A stretch of DNA of 64,000 nucleotides, taken from assembly GCF_001557875.1 (NCBI RefSeq), contig NZ_LNRF01000001.1:1-64000 (forward strand), written 5' to 3'. Positions 29,374-38,088 of this stretch are shown here, piece by piece; within the stretch, counting starts at the first letter, position 1, and each line of letters opens with the position of its first letter. This stretch comes from Vibrio splendidus. GTDB lineage: Bacteria > Pseudomonadota > Gammaproteobacteria > Enterobacterales > Vibrionaceae. The notes beneath the pieces were generated by a model. It did no database searches and was not told where the DNA came from. It saw only the letters and a list, made by a program, of their open reading frames with translations. Position numbers and translations under genes: made by a program.

Positions 29374-30222
29374 TCAGACCATAAACGCCATGGTTACTTC
29401 AGCGGTATCTTTTACCGATTCAGCGTACTCTTCGTACTCGGCCACTAACTGATTAATCAAAACATCTACCAACAATAATGCACTCACTTTTGATGCGAAT
29501 GCACCGCCTGTTAAAGGGCCTTCTGGTCTAGCGGCAACTAATACTTCATCAGAAGTCACAGATAATGGGCTATGACGAATGTTAGTTAAACTCACGACTG
29601 GAGATTGCTGGCTCTTTGCTCTTGTCGCGGCGTACACCACATCTTTAGTCGAACCCGAGCTTGAAATCGCAAACCACAGGTCACTTGGTTTCGACTTAAT
29701 AGCACGCATCGCTGCAATATGAGTGTCTTCAAACATGGTCGAGCATTTACCAATTCGGGTTAAGCGAAAAGACAAATAACGGCCAACAATACTCGATGCC
29801 CCAACACCAACGCAGTGAATATTGTCAGCTCCATGAATCATCTGACAAATACGATCAATCTGCTTCCTGTCTATCAGTGTACTGGTGTCTTGAAGACTGG
29901 TAATCGCACTTTGGGTCGCGTTGTCAATTCGATCTGCATTCTCATTAAGGGGTTCATTTGCTTTCTGTGATCGCGGCTGGCTGAGCTCAATTGCCAATCC
30001 CATTCGAAAGTCAGAATAACCTTTAAAGCCTAAGTCTCGACACAAGCGAATCACGGTCGCTTCACTTGTCACTGTATCTCTTGCTAACTCTGTAATGGTA
30101 AGGTACTGAGCGCTATCGGCGTTAGATACAATAAAATCAGCCACTTTTTTTAATTTAGGGCTGTAACCTTCCATGCCATAACGAAGGCGAGAGAGTAGAT
30201 TAACTTGAGGTTGTGCGTTCAT
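29374..30222 (-). CDS. RpiR/MurR-family transcriptional regulator
   Basis: About 282 residues from ATG 30222 (MNAQPQVNLLSRL); the frame reaches a TTG at 30270 but without support. The N-terminal HTH (about 1-80) includes TITELARDTVTSEATVIRLC, followed by LGFKGYSDFRM, the RpiR signature. A SIS sugar-phosphate-binding domain follows (about 110-240) with the CVGVGASSIVGR loop and the AISSSGSTKDV loop. Such regulators respond to phosphosugars, and in vibrios a homologue (NanR) senses ManNAc-6-P. Located behind the PTS gene and beside nanE-nagA, it probably controls this cassette through the twin dyads near 32012-32085. Confidence 0.88.
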   Translation of the reverse strand: MNAQPQVNLLSRLRYGMEGYSPKLKKVADFIVSNADSAQYLTITELARDTVTSEATVIRLCRDLGFKGYSDFRMGLAIELSQPRSQKANEPLNENADRIDNATQSAITSLQDTSTLIDRKQIDRICQMIHGADNIHCVGVGASSIVGRYLSFRLTRIGKCSTMFEDTHIAAMRAIKSKPSDLWFAISSSGSTKDVVYAATRAKSQQSPVVSLTNIRHSPLSVTSDEVLVAARPEGPLTGGAFASKVSALLLVDVLINQLVAEYEEYAESVKDTAEVTMAFMV

Positions 30223-30267
30223 AGTGCTCTTGATTCCGTAACTAACGCTGGGAGTATAACGCAATTT

Positions 30268-30301
30268 CAAACAACAAGAACCTAGCGTTTGCTAGGCTCT
30301 T
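30268..30301 (-). terminator. terminator-like hairpin between PTS and rpiR genes
   Basis: On the minus strand GAGCCTAGC pairs with GCTAGGTTC (one G.U pair) around AAAC, followed by TTGTTGTTT. It would end or attenuate PTS transcription before the regulator gene. Confidence 0.6.
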
Positions 30302-30315
30302 ATCTCAATCAATTG

Positions 30316-31923
30316 TTATAACTGATATTTTTCTATTATCTGATTCTTATAAGTTTCAGCCTGAGTTCCGTAAATCAACTGAATACCATTGCCGGAGCGA
30401 ATCACCCCCTTAGCATCTAACGACTTCCAAACTTCATCACTAGCTGGCAATTCACTGTCTTTCACCGTAATGCGCAAGCGAGTGATACAAGCGTCAATCG
30501 AAGCAATGTTCTCTTTACCACCTAAATTCGTCACGATGTCATCAATCAAACCGCCCTCTTTACCGCTGTAATCTTTACGAGTGTAAAGCTTGCTCTCTGC
30601 ATCGTTACGACCCGGAGTTGAGTAATTGAACTTGCGAATCATGAAGCTGAATACGAAGTAGTAAATCACAGAGTAAATTGGGCCAAGGATCAGAATCCAT
30701 TGATACGATGTTTTTGCTGTTCCTTGTAACAGTCCAAAGAAGGTAAAGTCGATGATACCGCGAGAGAAAGTAATGCCAACTGCGACGTCTAGCATATGCA
30801 TCAGCATGTAAGCTATACCTTCTAGCACGGCGTGTACCGCGTACAATGCGGGTGCAACAAACAAGAAAGTAAACTCTAGTGGCTCAGTAATACCGGTTAG
30901 GAACGACGTTAACGCAGCTGAGAACAAGATACCTTTTACTTTGGCTTTATTTTTATCGTCTGCACAGCGGTACATAGCTAAAGCTGCTGCAGGCAGGCCA
31001 AACATCATAGGTAAGAAGCCACCTGTCATTGTGCGTGTTGCTTCAGAGCTAAAGTGCACCGTCGCTGGATCTGCGAGCTGAGCAAAGAAAATCTTTTGAC
31101 CACCAGCGACCATTTCACCGGCAACTTCTTGTACGCCACCTAGTTCGGTATACCAGAACAGTGGGTAAATCGCATGATGGAGACCAAATACGTTCAATAG
31201 ACGCATCAATGAACCGTAGAAGAAAGTACCGATGTAGCCCATTGCAGAGAAAGCTTCACCTGCAAAAACGATAGATTTAAAAATTGGTGGCCAGATGAAT
31301 GGGAACGCAAATGCTAACGGAATAAAGAACACCATTGTCATGACGGGTACTAAGCGGTTTCCGCTAAAGAACGCCAAGTAATCAGGCAGTGTCACATTTG
31401 AGAAACGATTAGTAATAAACGCCGATAGTAGGCCACACGTAATACCGCCAAACACACCTGTTTGTAGGGTAAATATGCCAAGCTCTTTGGTATATAGAGA
31501 AGCTAAACCCACCGCTTCATCCGCATTGGCGCCAGCCGCAATAAGTCCTTCAACACTGGTGGTCTCTGGCGAGAATCCTTGAAAACCAAGTACTGCACCA
31601 ATTACTGTATGGAATAACAAGAAGCCAAGCACCGCGGAAAGCGCTGCCGTTTCTTTATTATTATTTGCCATACCAATCGCAACACCAACCGCAAATAGCA
31701 ATGGTAAATTTACAAACACGAATAGACCCGCTTGGAAACAGAGTACCAAAAACTGATTGGCAAGCGTCCCTGGAGCTAAGAAGGTCAGATTATAAGTTTC
31801 AATGAGTGGCCCACTCGTAAATGCCCCACCAACCCCAAGTAAAATACCCGCCATTGGCAAAACAGCAATGGGCAACATAAATGCCCGACCGATCTTTTGT
31901 AGTACAGAAAAGATACCGTTCAT
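30316..31923 (-). CDS. PTS EIICB permease for N-acetylated amino sugar (glucose/GlcNAc superfamily)
   Basis: 535 residues: an EIIC membrane channel (about 1-420, opening GRAFMLPIAVLPMAGILLGVGG) and a C-terminal EIIB domain with the phospho-Cys C479 in DACITRLRI. There is no fused EIIA, so it would depend on EIIA-Glc (Crr), as in other members of the family. The GITEPLEF motif that forms the sugar site is present. It phosphorylates its sugar during import. With nanE and nagA divergent, ManNAc or GlcNAc is the likely substrate, delivered as the 6-phosphate. The start has GGAGGG upstream. Confidence 0.88.
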   Translation of the reverse strand: MNGIFSVLQKIGRAFMLPIAVLPMAGILLGVGGAFTSGPLIETYNLTFLAPGTLANQFLVLCFQAGLFVFVNLPLLFAVGVAIGMANNNKETAALSAVLGFLLFHTVIGAVLGFQGFSPETTSVEGLIAAGANADEAVGLASLYTKELGIFTLQTGVFGGITCGLLSAFITNRFSNVTLPDYLAFFSGNRLVPVMTMVFFIPLAFAFPFIWPPIFKSIVFAGEAFSAMGYIGTFFYGSLMRLLNVFGLHHAIYPLFWYTELGGVQEVAGEMVAGGQKIFFAQLADPATVHFSSEATRTMTGGFLPMMFGLPAAALAMYRCADDKNKAKVKGILFSAALTSFLTGITEPLEFTFLFVAPALYAVHAVLEGIAYMLMHMLDVAVGITFSRGIIDFTFFGLLQGTAKTSYQWILILGPIYSVIYYFVFSFMIRKFNYSTPGRNDAESKLYTRKDYSGKEGGLIDDIVTNLGGKENIASIDACITRLRITVKDSELPASDEVWKSLDAKGVIRSGNGIQLIYGTQAETYKNQIIEKYQL

Positions 31924-32011
31924 GTACCCTCCAAACCCTTTGATTTATTAAAATTGTATTTAAACCGCTATGCAGCTTCCCTTAATCGAGTCAATTATCA
32001 ACACAATGAAA

Positions 32012-32038
32012 ATTTTCTTCAAACATGATGAAGAAAAT
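32012..32038. promoter_or_regulatory. operator-like inverted repeat 1 in PTS/nanE promoter region
   Basis: Perfect arms ATTTTCTTCA (32012-32021) and TGAAGAAAAT (32029-32038) flank a 7-base spacer. Same layout as repeat 2, with the shared core TCTTCA-N7-TGAAGA. Closer to the PTS gene; a likely RpiR-type operator. Confidence 0.65.
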
Positions 32039-32058
32039 CTGTGATCGCTGTAAAAAAT

Positions 32059-32085
32059 ATAATCTTCACTATGGATGAAGATTAT
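32059..32085. promoter_or_regulatory. operator-like inverted repeat 2 in PTS/nanE promoter region
   Basis: Perfect arms ATAATCTTCA (32059-32068) and TGAAGATTAT (32076-32085) flank a 7-base spacer. Its centre is 47 bases from that of repeat 1. It ends 65 bases before the nanE start. Confidence 0.65.
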
Positions 32086-32150
32086 TTTCAGTAGTATAAC
32101 TGCCTCATAAACAAGTTCTAAAGAATAAAGATCATATTAAGAGGCGAGTA

Positions 32151-32843
32151 ATGAAGAACTGGGATATCACTAAAATAGCCAAAACGCTGGCCGACACTAT
32201 CGTCGTTTCTATCCAACCAGTTGAAGGAAGTCCACTCGATACCACTGAGTTTGTTGTTGCTATGGCAAAAGCTGCAGAAGTAGCAGGTGCGCCTGCGTTA
32301 AGAATAGAAAGCGCTGAACGCGTAGCGGCTGTAGCGAAAGCCGTATCCATCCCAATCATTGGCATTGTAAAAAGAGATTTACCTGACAGCCCGGTGCGTA
32401 TCACACCATTTATTGATGACGTGAAAGCATTAGAAGCAGCGGGTGCAGCGATTATTGCTTTCGACGCAACAGATCGAGTTAGGCCGGAAACTCGCGAAGT
32501 CATAGCACAAACTATTGTTCAATCGCGTTGTATTGGTATGGCCGATTGTGCTGAGTTTGCCGATGGCTTTTGGGCGCACTCCCAAGGCATTGAATTAATA
32601 GGTTCTACACTTTCTGGCTACACTGGAGAAATAACACCGGAAGAGCCAGATTTTGAATTGGTCACCAAGTTTGCTCAAGCTGGCTACCTCACTATGGCGG
32701 AAGGAAGATTCAACTCTCCAGAGCTATGCAAACAAGCAATCCAAGCTGGTGCACTCTCAGTGACCGTTGGTTCCGCACTAACACGCCTAGAAGTTGCGAC
32801 ATCTTGGTACCTCGAAGCTACCGCTAGTGCAAAAAATAGCTAA
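32151..32843 (+). CDS. nanE: N-acetylmannosamine-6-phosphate 2-epimerase
   Basis: 230 residues, a cytoplasmic TIM barrel that converts ManNAc-6-P to GlcNAc-6-P. Family markers are the N-terminal [12 protein letters not shown], the catalytic Lys in [11 protein letters not shown] (K72), and later FDATDR and the phosphate-binding [14 protein letters not shown]. It starts at ATG with GAGGCGAG upstream. nagA follows 19 bases later in the same operon, so product and next enzyme match. No nanA, nanK or nanT is present, so here the phosphosugar probably comes from PTS import, not sialic acid cleavage. Confidence 0.93.
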   Translation: MKNWDITKIAKTLADTIVVSIQPVEGSPLDTTEFVVAMAKAAEVAGAPALRIESAERVAAVAKAVSIPIIGIVKRDLPDSPVRITPFIDDVKALEAAGAAIIAFDATDRVRPETREVIAQTIVQSRCIGMADCAEFADGFWAHSQGIELIGSTLSGYTGEITPEEPDFELVTKFAQAGYLTMAEGRFNSPELCKQAIQAGALSVTVGSALTRLEVATSWYLEATASAKNS

Positions 32844-32862
32844 ATAAGAAAAGGACAACATC

Positions 32863-33999
32863 ATGTTGAAAGCCATTACCGCACACACATTGTTTGACGG
32901 TGAACGCTATTTAGAGCACCACGCTTTAGTATTTGATCACACCGGGATCCTTGAAATAACCCCAGTTGACAAACTTGATTCAAATATCGAATTGCTCAGT
33001 TACGGCGACGCTATCATTACCCCTGGATTTATCGATATCCAAGTCAACGGCGGTGGTGGCGTGATGCTCAATGATACTCAATCCGTTTCCGCGATTGAAA
33101 CCATCATAGAAGCACACCGCAAAGGCGGAACAGCGTATCTATTGCCTACCCTTGTAAGCGAAAAGCCATCTACTATGGCAGCGGCGCTAAACGCGATTGA
33201 GCAAGGGATAGAAAAAAAAATTGATGGTTTGCTAGGCATTCACTTAGAAGGTCCATGGCTAAACCCTGTAAAAAAGGGGGCGCACGATGAAAACAACTTC
33301 TACAGCCCTAGCATTGAACAGTTGGACGCTTTTCCGTGGCTAACGCAAGGCATTAACTTCATCACTTTAGCGCCTGAGCAAGTAGATTCAGAGTCCATAA
33401 AATGGCTATCAGATAAAGGTTGTATCATTGCTGCAGGACACACTAACCTTGTCGAACGAGACCTTGCTGGTAAACTTGAAAGCATCGATGGATTTACCCA
33501 CCTATACAACGCAATGTCACCACAAACTGGCCGCGAACTTGGTGCGGTAGGTGTTGCGCTAAGTGATGATGACTGTTGGGCATCTTACATTGCTGACGGT
33601 ATTCACGTTCACCCCAAAAACTTGTTAATGGCTATCAAACTTAAACCAAAAGACAAAATGGTGCTGGTTACCGACGCTATGGCATCCGTAGGAAACCCTG
33701 ATGAAAGTTTCACGCTTGATGGTCAAAAGATTCAAGTCAAAGATGGTAAGTTAGTTAACGAAGCAGGCAACCTAGCTGGCGCGCATGTCACCATGGCTCA
33801 GTCACTAAAAAACCTTATTGATTGGGGCGTAGATCCAGAACACGCCTATCAAATGGCCAGCACGAACCCAGCCCATGCGATGAACCTTGAAAGTGAGCTA
33901 GGCTACCTAAAAGTAGGGTACCGAGCGTCTGCAACAATTCTGGATAAAAACGGCGAACCAAATTCTGTTTTAGTCGACGGAAATTTGTACACCTGCTAA
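32863..33999 (+). CDS. nagA: N-acetylglucosamine-6-phosphate deacetylase
   Basis: 378 residues, an amidohydrolase-superfamily barrel that removes acetate from GlcNAc-6-P to give GlcN-6-P. Visible active-site pieces are PGFIDIQVNG, HLEGPW (metal ligand E129), AGHTN (H193), THLYNAMSP (H213), DGIHVHP and the catalytic D271 in LVTDAMAS. Length and motifs are normal. Second gene of the nanE-nagA operon. This may be a second nagA copy, since vibrios usually also carry one near nagE/nagB. Followed by a hairpin terminator. Confidence 0.95.
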   Translation: MLKAITAHTLFDGERYLEHHALVFDHTGILEITPVDKLDSNIELLSYGDAIITPGFIDIQVNGGGGVMLNDTQSVSAIETIIEAHRKGGTAYLLPTLVSEKPSTMAAALNAIEQGIEKKIDGLLGIHLEGPWLNPVKKGAHDENNFYSPSIEQLDAFPWLTQGINFITLAPEQVDSESIKWLSDKGCIIAAGHTNLVERDLAGKLESIDGFTHLYNAMSPQTGRELGAVGVALSDDDCWASYIADGIHVHPKNLLMAIKLKPKDKMVLVTDAMASVGNPDESFTLDGQKIQVKDGKLVNEAGNLAGAHVTMAQSLKNLIDWGVDPEHAYQMASTNPAHAMNLESELGYLKVGYRASATILDKNGEPNSVLVDGNLYTC

Positions 34000-34018
34000 A
34001 AGCCCAACCTAAAACTCC

Positions 34019-34057
34019 TGAAGGTCACTCTGCCCCCCTATTGAGTGGCCTTTTTTA
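34019..34057 (+). terminator. Rho-independent terminator after nagA
   Basis: AAGGTCACTC (34021-34030) pairs with GAGTGGCCTT (34043-34052, one G.U pair), followed by a T-run. Confidence 0.85.
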
Positions 34058-34155
34058 TTTCCTCTCAGATCATCGATACCTCAAAACTCAGTTAACCCAC
34101 CTATTCTTAAGCCGTCGTAAGTATCAAAACGACTGGCGATATCTCCTTAATGACA

Positions 34156-34190
34156 AACAAAAACAGCGCCAAACTGACGCTGTTTTACGT
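34156..34190 (-). terminator. terminator of the dcu gene
   Basis: AAAACAGCG (34160-34168) and CGCTGTTTT (34178-34186) form a hairpin; on the minus strand it is followed by TTGTTTGTC. It ends the downstream side of the C4-dicarboxylate carrier gene. Confidence 0.8.
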
Positions 34191-34215
34191 TTAAACCAAA
34201 TGATATCTAAATAAA

Positions 34216-35544
34216 TTAAGCGATAAAAATCTGTGCCAGTGCGTAGCCTAAACAACATGCGCCGACGACACCGATCAAACCAACCGACATGAATGAGTGG
34301 TTGAAGTACCACTTACCAATCTTGGTGGTGCCAGAGACATCGAAGTTCACCGTTGCGATATCTGATGGGTAGTTCGGGATGAAGAAGTAACCGTAAACCG
34401 CTGGCATCAAGCCGATAAGCAGTGCTGGGTCTAGTCCTAAACCAAGACCAACAGGTAGCATCATGCGTGCAGTCGCCGCTTGAGAGTTCACTACAACCGA
34501 TACGATGAATAGCGCTAGTGCGAACGTCCATGGGTAGTTGGTTACCATTTCCACGATACCCGATTTGAACTGAGGCATTGCGTATTGGAAGTAAGTATCC
34601 GACATCCAAGCGATACCGAAGATAGCAATCGCCGCCACCATACCGGATTTGAATACCACGCCGTTTGGCACATCTCGCGGGTCAGTTTTGGTTGCCAGCA
34701 AGATGATACCGCCGAAACAGAGCATCATCATTTGGATGATCACCGACATCTTGATTGGCTTGTCGCCGTCTACGATGGTTCTGATTTCAGGCACCATCGC
34801 CACGATAACAATCACGACAATTGAAAGTAGGAAAATCAATACCGCATTACGAGCCGAAGTTGGCAGCACTTCATCCAAAGATGTCGCTGTGGTGCTTTCG
34901 ATACGCTTTTTCCACTCAGGATCTTTTAGGCGCGCTTGATACTCAGGATCGTCGTTCAGTTCTTTACCGCGTTTCAAGCTGTACAAAGAAAGTAAAAACG
35001 TACCAAACAAGGTTGCAGGCACCGTCACCATCAAAATGGAAAGCAGAGTAATAGAGTGTTGAATATCTGAAAGTTGCGCTAAGTAATAAACGACAGCTGC
35101 TGAAATTGGTGATGCCGTAATGGCTAGTTGAGACGCAACTGACGCTGCCGCCATTGGACGCTCAGGACGAATACCATTCTTCAGTGCGACATCGCCGATG
35201 ATCGGCATGATGGAGTAAACCGCGTGGCCAGTACCCAATAGGAAAGTCATCGAGTAAGTCACGAACGGAGCTATCAAGGTGACGCGTTTCGGGTTCTTTC
35301 TTAGCACCCTTTCCGCCACTTGCAGCATGTATTTCAAGCCACCTGCGGCTTCGAGGATCGAGGCACAGGTAACAACGGCGAGGATAATCAGCATTACGGT
35401 GACAGGTGGAGACGTTGGTGGCATCTTGAAGACAAACACCTCGATCACCAAACCAATACCAGAAACAACACCTAAGCCAATACCGCCATACCGAGACCCG
35501 ATATAAAGGACGACTAATAAAAATAGAAACTCAAAATACAACAT
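34216..35544 (-). CDS. anaerobic C4-dicarboxylate transporter, Dcu family
   Basis: 442 residues from ATG 35544 with AGGG six bases upstream. About ten or more membrane helices. Clear Dcu signatures: PPVTVMLIILAVVT, GTGHAVYSIMPII, RPERPMAAASVASQ and the C-terminal NYPSDIATVNFD and SGTTKIG. DcuA/DcuB proteins exchange fumarate, malate or aspartate for succinate across the inner membrane under fermentation or fumarate respiration. The sequence resembles DcuB more than DcuC, but A versus B is not decided. Single-gene unit; a 16-bp dyad lies about 155 bases upstream. Confidence 0.9.
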   Translation of the reverse strand: MLYFEFLFLLVVLYIGSRYGGIGLGVVSGIGLVIEVFVFKMPPTSPPVTVMLIILAVVTCASILEAAGGLKYMLQVAERVLRKNPKRVTLIAPFVTYSMTFLLGTGHAVYSIMPIIGDVALKNGIRPERPMAAASVASQLAITASPISAAVVYYLAQLSDIQHSITLLSILMVTVPATLFGTFLLSLYSLKRGKELNDDPEYQARLKDPEWKKRIESTTATSLDEVLPTSARNAVLIFLLSIVVIVIVAMVPEIRTIVDGDKPIKMSVIIQMMMLCFGGIILLATKTDPRDVPNGVVFKSGMVAAIAIFGIAWMSDTYFQYAMPQFKSGIVEMVTNYPWTFALALFIVSVVVNSQAATARMMLPVGLGLGLDPALLIGLMPAVYGYFFIPNYPSDIATVNFDVSGTTKIGKWYFNHSFMSVGLIGVVGACCLGYALAQIFIA

Positions 35545-35550
35545 AATCAA

Positions 35551-35956
35551 CCCTGCTAAAAGTGTGGACTAATGTTATTTTGTCTTTATGTTCAATGCGT
35601 TACTTATTGGTAGATCACACAATCATTGAGCGTTTTAATGGATTGTTTTTTATAAGATTAGGGTCACGATAACAGGCGATTAAGTATCTAAAATGTAATT
35701 TTTCACTCATGTGAAACTCTAGGATTGTTATGCATTCTGATAGTCATTGTTTCTTTTAGAACGCCTGAATCTATAAAATTTAAATATCATAACTAAACGC
35801 TATCACCCATTCAGAAACCCATAACGGACTGCCCCTATTCTCCTCAATCTTTGTAATATAATTCTTGCCATTTTGACTTAACTCTAACTCGCCTATCCCC
35901 ATACACTGTGTCAAAATACCCGCCCTTACGATGGCAATACAGAAAGAACCACGAAT
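35551..35956. other. non-coding interval between dcu and HAD genes
   Basis: About 410 AT-rich bases with divergent promoters. It contains the TTTCAC/GTGAAA dyad listed separately. I see no small gene with a good ribosome site and no long repeat. Confidence 0.45.
35701..35716. promoter_or_regulatory. 16-bp inverted repeat upstream of dcu
   Basis: TTTCAC and GTGAAA flank TCAT, a perfect dyad about 155 bases from the dcu start. It does not fit the CRP or FNR spacing, so the binding protein is unknown. Confidence 0.3.
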
Positions 35957-36616
35957 ATGAATTTTCAAGCTGCTATTTTTGATATGGATGGACTGCTGCT
36001 CGACACCGAGCGACTTTGTATGCTGGTTTTTGAAGAAGCATGTCACGCGCAAGGTGTTCCGTTTTTGCAAGATGTGTACCTAGGCATCATTGGCTGTAAC
36101 GCAAAAACCATCGAACAGATTTTTAGAAATGGCTACGGTGAAGGATTAGATTACTCAGCGCTGAACAACGAATGGTGCACTCGCTATAGCGCGATTGTGA
36201 AACACCAGGCTATCCCAGTTAAAGATGGCGTGATTGAGCTGCTTGAATGGCTAAAATCAAACGATATTCCAATCGCGGTGGCGACCTCCACTCAGCTTGA
36301 TATCGCAAAGAAGAAGCTTGAGTTAGCAGGCCTAGATTCTTACTTCACTTCACTAAGCACAGGCTGTGAAGTGACTCACGGCAAGCCTCACCCTGAGATC
36401 TACTTATTGGCGGCAGAACGCCTAGGGGTTGCACCTGAAACTTGTCTCGCGTTTGAAGATTCAAATAACGGCATTCGAGCTTCTATGGCAGCCAACATGA
36501 TCAGCTTCCAAATCCCTGATTTAGTAGAGCCATGTGACGAAGTAAAAGCGCTTGGTCACACCATCAGCCCTTCTCTGCATGATGTATTAGCACAGCTTCA
36601 ACAAGCTGCAGCTTAA
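35957..36616 (+). CDS. HAD-superfamily phosphatase/phosphoglucomutase-like hydrolase
   Basis: 219 residues. Motif I is FDMDGLLLDTE (nucleophile Asp plus acid Asp), motif II the Thr in VATST, and motif III and IV are KPHPEIYLLA and FEDSNNGIRAS. The cap inserted after motif I is helical, as in the beta-phosphoglucomutase and YniC/GS1-like groups. It dephosphorylates small phosphorylated metabolites, probably a sugar phosphate; the exact substrate is not predictable. Cytoplasmic. A short hairpin terminator follows. Confidence 0.9.
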   Translation: MNFQAAIFDMDGLLLDTERLCMLVFEEACHAQGVPFLQDVYLGIIGCNAKTIEQIFRNGYGEGLDYSALNNEWCTRYSAIVKHQAIPVKDGVIELLEWLKSNDIPIAVATSTQLDIAKKKLELAGLDSYFTSLSTGCEVTHGKPHPEIYLLAAERLGVAPETCLAFEDSNNGIRASMAANMISFQIPDLVEPCDEVKALGHTISPSLHDVLAQLQQAAA

Positions 36617-36670
36617 GCTCTAACTGCCGTTGATAATGCTTTTATCAACGTAGACAAGCCTCTCTATTAA

Positions 36671-36697
36671 GCCGACTCACAGAGTCGGTTTTTTTGT
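36671..36697 (+). terminator. Rho-independent terminator after HAD gene
   Basis: CCGACTC (36672-36678) pairs with GAGTCGG (36682-36688) around a 3-nt loop, then seven or more Ts. Confidence 0.85.
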
Positions 36698-36812
36698 TGG
36701 TATAGTTTTTATAAAAGATAAAAACTCGCGCTTGAAGCTGTTAAAGTCGATGTTAAACATATGCCAAATGATGAACAAGATTGCTAACGCCTAAAGATGG
36801 AGAAAGAGACAC

Positions 36813-37439
36813 GTGATTGAGAAATTTGAAGGCCAACTGCTTGATTTTGCACAGCGAGAAATGACACAAGATGCAGCGCACGACATCAGCCACATTAAGC
36901 GTGTCGTCAAAACTGCCAAAGCTTTGTGTACTCAAGAACAGGCTAAACTTGAAGTCGTTCTTCCCGCTGCTTATCTTCATGATTGCTTCACCTTTCCTAA
37001 GAACCACCAAGACAGAGCCCAAAGCTCAAGAATGGCAGCAGACAAGGCGATTTCTTTCCTCAAAACTATCGACTACCCCGCGTCCTATCTTGATGAGATC
37101 CATCATGCCATTGTCACGCACAGCTATAGCGCCAACATCACACCGGAAACCTTAGAAGCTCAAATCGTGCAAGATGCTGATCGCCTTGATTCTCTCGGTG
37201 CAATTGGTATTGCTCGTTGCCTGTACGTGGGTCAGAGCTTTAATGCCGAACTCTATAACCATCAAGACCCGTTCGCTGAACATCGAGACTTGGATGACAA
37301 GCATTACAGCGTCGACCATTTCTACGTGAAGCTGTTTAAGCTCGCGGAAACCATGAATACAGAATCCGCCAAGTTAGAAGCTAACAAGCGCACTGACTAT
37401 ATGCGTGGCTTTCTTGATCAGTTGAGCACAGAAGTTTAA
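36813..37439 (+). CDS. HD-domain phosphohydrolase
   Basis: 208 residues from GTG 36813, with GGAGAAAG upstream. HD-superfamily metal motif: His in DISHIKRVV, the HD pair in AAYLHDCFTF, the His of IVTHSYS and the Asp in DADRLDSLGA. This resembles the YedJ/YfbR-like HD hydrolases acting on nucleotides or phosphorylated metabolites. No membrane segment. It begins a run of three plus-strand genes (HD, GNAT, glycosylase) spaced closely enough to be one operon. Confidence 0.85.
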   Translation: MIEKFEGQLLDFAQREMTQDAAHDISHIKRVVKTAKALCTQEQAKLEVVLPAAYLHDCFTFPKNHQDRAQSSRMAADKAISFLKTIDYPASYLDEIHHAIVTHSYSANITPETLEAQIVQDADRLDSLGAIGIARCLYVGQSFNAELYNHQDPFAEHRDLDDKHYSVDHFYVKLFKLAETMNTESAKLEANKRTDYMRGFLDQLSTEV

Positions 37440-37489
37440 CGGCTTACTTGCTTAGAAAAATAGTTAGCCAACAAGGGAGAAGTACGAAT

Positions 37490-37987
37490 ATGGAAATTAA
37501 TCGCTTTAAGGAATCCGACGCCGACGAGATCGTCACTTGGTTCACTTCACTGGAAGATTACGTGTTATGGGGCGGGCGAACCTTTGGTTGGCCGTTAGAA
37601 GCGGCTTCTATCATCGAACGATCTCAAGAACCACATGTTGAGCTGTATACATTTTCTCAACCTAATGTTGGCTCTAGCACAGGTGCATTGCTTGGCTTTA
37701 TGGAATTTCAACGCATGTCAGGCAGCGAACTTCGCTTCTGCCGAGTCGCAATTCACCCAAACCAACGAGGAAAAGGGTTAGGACACTCGATGATCGAAAC
37801 GGCCTTAGAAGCGGCGAAAGAAATACCAAATGTCACCACCATCACCTTGGCCGTCTTCAAGCAAAACCACGGCGCAAAACGCTGCTACGACAAAGCGGGC
37901 TTTGAGGTGGTCGACAAAGAGCCAAGCGTGAAAGAGTTCAATGGCAAAACATGGCCCTTGTATCAGATGGAATTAAAGCTCTGCTAG
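37490..37987 (+). CDS. GNAT-family N-acetyltransferase
   Basis: 165 residues from ATG 37490, chosen because GGGAGAA precedes it; an in-frame upstream start at 37448 lacks support. GNAT fold with the acetyl-CoA pyrophosphate loop in IHPNQRGKGLGHSMI and a later NHGAKRCYDKAGFE. The acceptor (amine or small metabolite) is unknown. Follows the HD gene by 50 bases. Confidence 0.88.
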   Translation: MEINRFKESDADEIVTWFTSLEDYVLWGGRTFGWPLEAASIIERSQEPHVELYTFSQPNVGSSTGALLGFMEFQRMSGSELRFCRVAIHPNQRGKGLGHSMIETALEAAKEIPNVTTITLAVFKQNHGAKRCYDKAGFEVVDKEPSVKEFNGKTWPLYQMELKLC

Positions 37988-38088
37988 TTCGCTTTGATCA
38001 ACAGACTGGTTTTAATTACCAGATTCACCCCATATCATTAAGCATTACCTACACACTCAAGATACACAGATGTAATTTGGAACCTTCA

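Noticed and set aside
32132..32503. 123-residue minus-strand frame opposite nanE
   Set aside because: Shadow frame: the plus-strand nanE has all family motifs, and the antisense product is low-complexity Ala/Ser/Thr.
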